In this document: positions 60,086 to 64,000 of the stretch, piece by piece
Layout: each line of letters opens with the position of its first letter
Position numbering within the stretch: position 1 is the stretch's first letter
NCBI GenBank assembly: GCA_963822615.1
Contig: CAWGIM010000010.1
Span: forward strand, 62,001-126,000
Direction of reading: 5' to 3'
DNA length: 64,000 nt
Source of the DNA: Trebonia sp963822615
GTDB taxonomy: Bacteria > Actinomycetota > Actinomycetes > Streptosporangiales > Streptosporangiaceae
Notes under the pieces: model-generated
What the model saw: only the letters and a program-made list of their open reading frames with translations
Database searches by the model: none
What the model was told of the DNA's origin: nothing
Translations under genes and position numbers: made by a program

Positions 60086-61150
60086 TCAGGTCCGGGCGAG
60101 CTGGCTGGTGACCCCGGTCCGCCGGAGCATGTCGTCGAGCGCCCCGGCCGCCATCAGCTCCCTGATCCGGCGCAGCCGGACGAACCGGGACGAGGTGAAG
60201 TCCGCGTAGCTCAGGCCGTGCCGCCGGTAGGCGCCGAGCAGCTCGGTGATGCCGTCCGGCACCGTCCAGCGCAGCCCGAGCCCGGGGAAGGTGTCGTGCA
60301 GCTTGCTGAAGTCGACCCGGTAGTCGCGCCGGTCGGGCCCGGCGTCGGGCGCGAAGCTGAGCTCGGCCCCCGGCACGCTGCCGCGGACCTGCTCGGCGAT
60401 GTCCCTGACCTGGACGTTGTCTTGCGCCCGGCCGACGTTGAACGCCTGATTGTGCACCAGCTCGCGCGGCGCGCCGAGCACGGCCAGGAAGGCCCGGCTG
60501 ATGTCCTCCACGTGCACCAGCGGCCGCCACGGGGTGCCGTCGCTCTCCAGGTGCACCCGGCCGGTGGTCAGCGCGACGGCGGTGAGGTTGTTGACCACGA
60601 TGTCCAGCCGCAGCCGGGCCGACGCGCCGTACGCGGTCGCGTTGCGCAGGTAGACCGGGCTGAAGTTGTCGTCGGCGAGCCGGCCGAGCTCCCGCTCGGC
60701 CCGCACCTTGGTCTCGCCGTAGGGCGTCACCGGGCGCAGGGCCGCGTCCTCGGCCACCGCGGCCGAGCCCGCCGCGCCGTACAGGCTGCACGATGAGGAG
60801 AACAGGAACCGGGGCACGCCCGCCTGCTTGGCCGCCGTGGCCAGTTGCAGGGTGCCGCCCAGGTTCACCGAGTAGGTCGCGGCCGGGTTGAGCGCGCCCA
60901 GCGGGTCGTTGGAGAGGGCCGCCAGGCAGACCACGGCGTCGTAGCCGGCTAGCTGCCCGGCGGTGACGTCCCGCATGTCGGACCGCAGCAGGGTACCGCC
61001 CCGCGGGCCGTCGGCTGGCTGGCCCGGCCCGAGGTCGCACCCCTCGTAGAGGCCCAGGTCGAGCCCGTCCACCTGATGGCCTGCCTGCTGGAAGTACGGC
61101 ACCAGGACCGCACCGATGTAGCCGCCGTCGCCTGCCACGAGCACCCGCAT
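60086..61150 (-). CDS. NAD-dependent sugar-nucleotide epimerase/dehydratase
   Basis: A 354-residue extended SDR. MRVLVAGDGGYIGAVLVPYF gives G-x2-G-x2-G. DAVVCLAALSNDPLGALNPA, LFSSSCSLYGAAG and TPYGETKVRAERE (Y-x3-K) follow, then LRNATAYGASARLRLDIVVN and NVGRAQDNVQVRDIAEQV. It resembles UDP-/GDP-sugar epimerases in cell-envelope loci. ATG 61150 has GGGGGAAG upstream. On the reverse strand GTATCA lies 83 nt before the start, as in front of other EPS genes. Confidence 0.85.
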   Translation of the reverse strand: MRVLVAGDGGYIGAVLVPYFQQAGHQVDGLDLGLYEGCDLGPGQPADGPRGGTLLRSDMRDVTAGQLAGYDAVVCLAALSNDPLGALNPAATYSVNLGGTLQLATAAKQAGVPRFLFSSSCSLYGAAGSAAVAEDAALRPVTPYGETKVRAERELGRLADDNFSPVYLRNATAYGASARLRLDIVVNNLTAVALTTGRVHLESDGTPWRPLVHVEDISRAFLAVLGAPRELVHNQAFNVGRAQDNVQVRDIAEQVRGSVPGAELSFAPDAGPDRRDYRVDFSKLHDTFPGLGLRWTVPDGITELLGAYRRHGLSYADFTSSRFVRLRRIRELMAAGALDDMLRRTGVTSQLART

Positions 61151-61233
61151 CGCTTCCCCCTGTCTTCCCCCGTCGCCTGGCCGGCCGCGGCCGGCCATGG
61201 CTTCACGGTTAGAAGACCCCGCAGGCACCGCGC

Positions 61234-61239
61234 TGATAC
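61234..61239 (-). promoter_or_regulatory. GTATCA element upstream of the epimerase
   Basis: Reads GTATCA on the reverse strand, preceded by ACGGGGGCGAT, close to the sequence before the 20208-20213 copy, and followed by GCGCGGTGCC, close to the sequence after the 46936-46941 copy. Confidence 0.4.
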
Positions 61240-61324
61240 ATCGCCCCCGTCATTCCCGGCAAGCCCCTCCTTCCCGGCGGCCTCCCTCGGAGCCAGCCGG
61301 CCGGGCCTCCCCCTGCGGTTGCTC

Positions 61325-61429
61325 TCCACTCCCCATCAGTTTTGCAGGGACATACTGGGACATTTTTGGCATTAATCCGTCAGAACTGATGGGAAGTGGG
61401 CCAGCGCGGCAAAACTGATGGGAAGTGGA
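61325..61429. repeat. Three copies of ACTGATGGGAAGTGG (two direct, one inverted)
   Basis: AACTGATGGGAAGTGG occurs at 61384-61399 and again within GCAAAACTGATGGGAAGTGGA at 61409-61429. The inverted copy TCCACTCCCCATCAGTTTTGC is at 61325-61345, matching the third copy over 21 nt with one mismatch. This spacing in a divergent promoter region suggests binding sites for one regulator or a structured leader of the methyltransferase mRNA. Confidence 0.7.
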
Positions 61430-61508
61430 CGCGGCGGACCGGGGGCGGCGAGGGGGCGGCAATTTTAGCGCAGGCCTCCCTGTTGCGCTCAGTAGTTAGT
61501 CAATTACT

Positions 61509-62284
61509 ATGCGATACATGACGACTGCCGAACGAGGCAAGCCGGCCAGCGAGCTCGCGCAGAGCCGGTTTTTCGCCGAGCCGGTCCGCGATTACGTGCT
61601 GCAGCACCTGGGCGAGCCGGTGAGCGTGCTCCAGGCGGGCTGCCTGGCCCCGCTGCGCGAGCTCGCGCTTGACGAGCTGGCCGAAGGCGGTTTCGACGTC
61701 TCGGTCACCGCTGTGGACTCCGACCACCCGCTGGCGGCCCGGGTGCTGCGCGACACCGCGAGCGCCTACGACCAGGTCATTACCGGCGACCTGCGGACCG
61801 TCCCGATCCCGCAGCGCGCCTACGACGTGGTCTACTGCGCCCTGCTGCTTGAACGCGTGCAGCACGTCGAGCTGGTGCTCGACCGGCTGCTCAGCGCGCT
61901 CAAGCCAGGCGGGCTGCTGCTGGTCAGGACCGCGGACCGGTACTCCGCGGTGGCCGCGCTTGACCGGCTGCTGCCCGGGCCGGCCAGGCGGGCGGTCTGG
62001 TCCCGGTTCCGCCCCGGCGTCCCCGGCCCGTTCCCCGCGGTCTACGAGAAGGCGGTCAGCGCGGACGGCATCGCGTCCTACGCGCTGATGCGCGGCCTGG
62101 TGATCACGGCCCGGGGCAGTGAGCTCACCCGTCCCGGCCAGCCGACTGGGCTGTCCGCGTCGGTCCGGCTCGGCTGCGCCGTCATCTCCCGGCTGACCGG
62201 CGGCCACTTCGACGACCGGCACGACGAGCTGCTCTACGTGATCCGCAAGCCGCTCGACCGGTTCGCCCGGGTGCTGTTACCTGA
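61509..62284 (+). CDS. Class I SAM-dependent methyltransferase-like protein (frame stays open to 62816; probable 3' indel)
   Basis: The first 255 residues resemble a methyltransferase: VSVLQAGCLAPLRELALDEL as a weak motif I, VSVTAVDSDHPLAARVLRDT, ITGDLRTVPIPQRAYDVVYC and LSALKPGGLLLVRTADRYS. The frame then runs without a stop to 62816, antisense to the acyltransferase gene, giving about 180 residues with no protein-like character. A TGA at 62282-62284 in another frame would end the protein at 258 residues if one base were missing upstream. That would give a normal 8-bp convergent overlap. I mark that end as the likely one. Confidence 0.6.
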
Positions 62285-62912
62285 TCCGCTTGGCCGGGAC
62301 GCCGACGTAGAGGGCACCCGGGTCGCAGTCCTTGGTGACGACGGAGCCCGCGCCGATCACGGTGCCCGCGCCGATCTTCACCCCGGGCATGATCATGGAC
62401 CGCGCCCCGAGCCAGCACCGGTCGCCAATGTGCACCTCGGCCGGCACCGGCATCCGGGTGACCTGGCCGTCGTGGTCGATCGGGTGGACCGAGGTCACGA
62501 TCATCACCTGCGGGCCGAGGAACACGTTGCGGCCGATGTCGACCCGCCCGGCACCCTCGAACCAGCAGCCCACGTTCACCCAGCTGCCGTCGCCGATGCT
62601 GACCTGCTTGGTCTGGAAGCCGCAATGGCGCAGGCCGTTCACCTGCTTGCCGATCTTGATGCCCGCCATCCTGAGCAGCGCGCGGCGCAGCGAGACCGGC
62701 AGCAGGTACGAGGTGGCGGGCGAGACCCGCAAGGTCCAGCGCAGCACTTCGGCGCCGTGCCACGCGGTGGCCAGCAGCGGGCCGGGGCCCGGGTCCGCGA
62801 GTTCCGCCTCCGTTAGCGGCTTCATTCCGGGCGACGGCTTCTCTTCGGGCAACGGCTGCACTTCAGGCGCGCGTCGCACCCCAGTGAGCCGCTGCACTCC
62901 GGGAAAAGCCAT
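62277..62912 (-). CDS. Left-handed beta-helix acyltransferase (CysE/LacA/NodL/WcaF-like)
   Basis: A 211-residue protein. The N-terminal 30-residue tail is followed by SYLLPVSLRRALLRMAGIKI. Hexapeptide repeats follow (VSIGDGSWVNVGCWFEGAGR, VDIGRNVFLGPQVMIVTSVH, VHIGDRCWLGARSMIMPGVK, IGAGTVIGAGSVVTKDCDPG, then ALYVGVPAKRIR). The His in TSVHPIDHD matches the catalytic His region of maltose/galactoside O-acetyltransferases. It probably O-acetylates an EPS sugar. ATG 62912 has GGAGG 6 nt upstream. Confidence 0.85.
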   Translation of the reverse strand: MAFPGVQRLTGVRRAPEVQPLPEEKPSPGMKPLTEAELADPGPGPLLATAWHGAEVLRWTLRVSPATSYLLPVSLRRALLRMAGIKIGKQVNGLRHCGFQTKQVSIGDGSWVNVGCWFEGAGRVDIGRNVFLGPQVMIVTSVHPIDHDGQVTRMPVPAEVHIGDRCWLGARSMIMPGVKIGAGTVIGAGSVVTKDCDPGALYVGVPAKRIR

Positions 62913-63207
62913 CGATAACCTCCAGGCCAGGAGTTATAACGGGCCGCCCCCAGAGCCCAGAAGAAAACCATAGCGTTCAGGCTAGTTCGCTGTGGCTTTA
63001 TGTAGCGTTACTTTCTTTATTTGTGTCAAATATTCTGCGCTGATTCTAAGGAAATTCTGTGATAAATCTGCAGCCGGGGCCGACGCGGCCGGGGGCAGGC
63101 GCCCGCGCTGCCCGGGGCCGGCCAGCGGGCCGGGCTATCATCGTCGGTGCGACTCGCCGGGGCGTGCCAGCGCACGGCGTCACCGGGTGCTGTGGAGAGG
63201 AACAACC
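62913..63207. promoter_or_regulatory. Divergent intergenic region with AT-rich core
   Basis: 295 nt between the acyltransferase (-) and the sulfurylase-like gene (+). A markedly AT-rich stretch at about 62985-63066 (e.g. TTACTTTCTTTATTTGTGTC) is probably promoter DNA. No exact GTATCA element is present. Confidence 0.4.
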
Positions 63208-64000
63208 TTGGAGCTGCCCGCCGAGCTTGCCGCGTGGCCGGCCTGGACCCCGGATGAGGAGCAGCTCGGCGAGCTCGAGCTGCTGACGGCGGGCGCCTTC
63301 GCCCCGCTGTCCGGCTACCTGGGCACCGCCGACCTGGCCGCGGTCAGCGCGCGCGGCCAGCTCGCCGACGGCACCCCGTGGCCGCTGCCGCTCACTCTCA
63401 CCGTGCCCGCGGCCGCCGTCCCGGCCGGCGCCGGCCGGCTGGTGCTGCAGGACCCGGAGGGCTCGCCGCTGGCGGTGCTGCAGGTCACCGAGCGGGAGCA
63501 AGCCGGCCAGGGGGAGGGCGCGGTGCGCCTCGCGGGCCCGGTGACGGCGCTGCGCCCGCCCGAGCACGGGCCGTTCCGTGCCCTGCGGGCCACCCCCGCG
63601 CAGGTCCGCGACACGCTGGGGACCGGGCCGGTGCTCGGCTACGCGACCAGGCGGCCGCTCGGCCAGCGGCACATCGGCCAGCTACGCCACCTGGCCAGCC
63701 AGCTACGGGCCCGGATCCTGCTGCTGCCGCTGGTCGCCGGGCCGGCCAAGCTCGTCACCCGGCCCGAGGCGCTGGTCCGCGCGGTCCGCGCGGCCGCCGA
63801 CCAGCTGCCACCGGGCACCCTGGTGGTGCCGGTACCGCTGCCAGCACAGGACACCGCGCTGGCGGAACTGCGGGCGCGCGCTGTGATCGCGGCCGCCTAC
63901 GGGGCGACCCACCTGCTGGCGGATACCGGGCAGGCGACTGGAGCCAGCAGCACTCGTTCGGGCGAACCGGGTTTTGACCTGTCCAAGCTCGGCATCGAGG
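63208..64000 (+). CDS. ATP-sulfurylase-like N-terminal part, probably of an adenylylsulfate kinase fusion (runs off window)
   Basis: TTG 63208 with GAGAGG 7 nt upstream opens a frame to the window end (264 codons). ELLTAGAFAPLSGYLGTADL matches the PUA-like N-terminal domain of sulfate adenylyltransferases (L-x-G-x-F-x-P-L-x-G-Y/F). LRATPAQVRDTLGTGPVLGY, then ATRRPLGQRHIGQLRHLASQ, falls where the catalytic Q-T-R-N-P-x-H-R-x-H motif belongs, but those residues are not conserved. AAYGATHLLAD corresponds to the Y-G-x-T-H region. It is therefore a degenerate sulfurylase domain, likely ahead of an APS kinase domain outside the window (inference). It may supply PAPS for sulfated glycans. Confidence 0.65.
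   Translation, partial: MELPAELAAWPAWTPDEEQLGELELLTAGAFAPLSGYLGTADLAAVSARGQLADGTPWPLPLTLTVPAAAVPAGAGRLVLQDPEGSPLAVLQVTEREQAGQGEGAVRLAGPVTALRPPEHGPFRALRATPAQVRDTLGTGPVLGYATRRPLGQRHIGQLRHLASQLRARILLLPLVAGPAKLVTRPEALVRAVRAAADQLPPGTLVVPVPLPAQDTALAELRARAVIAAAYGATHLLADTGQATGASSTRSGEPGFDLSKLGIE

Larger units (their letters stand above)
61151..61508. other. 358-nt divergent intergenic region with repeats
   Basis: It lies between the epimerase (-) and the methyltransferase (+). It contains the GTATCA element (61234-61239) on the epimerase side and three copies of a 15-16-nt sequence (61325-61429, listed separately) on the methyltransferase side. The last 40 nt before the methyltransferase are AT-rich. 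No gene was recognised. Confidence 0.6.

Noticed and set aside
62285..62816. C-terminal 180 residues of the methyltransferase frame as a real domain
   Set aside because: The sequence is antisense to a clear hexapeptide-repeat acyltransferase and has no protein-like pattern.

Overview
The window is very GC-rich, gene-dense DNA with GTG/TTG starts, ATGA-type gene overlaps, an XRE/DUF5753 + DUF397 pair, a DUF574-type methyltransferase, an F420-type oxidoreductase and FxSxx-type peptide maturation genes. This combination points to a filamentous actinomycete (Streptosporangiales/Streptomycetales-like). I cannot name the genus. No rRNA, tRNA, CRISPR array or transposase was seen.

Layout. About 0-2.5 kb: an FAD oxidoreductase (partial), a methyltransferase, a membrane protein and a PPOX/F420 enzyme. 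About 2.6-22.5 kb: the left part of a large exopolysaccharide (EPS) locus, with a TylF-like O-methyltransferase, two Wzz-like chain-length proteins, a heparinase II/III-like lyase, a bi-domain oxidoreductase, an AsnB-type amidotransferase, a GH12-like lipoprotein, a Wzx-like flippase, an O-antigen ligase/Wzy-like protein and several glycosyltransferases. About 22.7-41.9 kb: an accessory island interrupting the EPS genes. It carries two separate peptide-maturation modules, each with a radical SAM/SPASM enzyme of the FxsB type, a HExxH peptide-modification protein and a convergent NB-ARC/TPR protein. Only the first has a visible precursor peptide, with an unusual C-terminus. Between and beside them lie an orphan C5 DNA methyltransferase, an MFS transporter, the XRE/DUF397 pair and a third STAND-TPR protein.

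About 41.9-48.2 kb: EPS genes resume (pyruvyl transferase, GT2, PIG-L deacetylase, sugar-1-phosphate nucleotidyltransferase, two sugar C-methyltransferase-like proteins). About 48.3-52.1 kb: a LacI regulator and a three-gene SDR operon sharing a duplicated upstream element. About 52.1-54.2 kb: an ECF sigma factor overlapping the initiating sugar transferase. About 54.5-59.9 kb: housekeeping genes mazG, a SurA-like lipoprotein and mfd. About 60-64 kb: sugar-nucleotide epimerase, methyltransferase, acyltransferase and the start of a protein with a degenerate ATP-sulfurylase domain.

Main observations: (1) the two Fxs-type modules; (2) a hexamer, GTATCA, that recurs in the EPS-locus intergenic regions and always reads toward the gene start, next to an ECF sigma gene translationally coupled to the EPS initiating transferase; (3) at least five genes carrying single-base frame disruptions, which looks more like systematic indel error in the assembly than gene decay.
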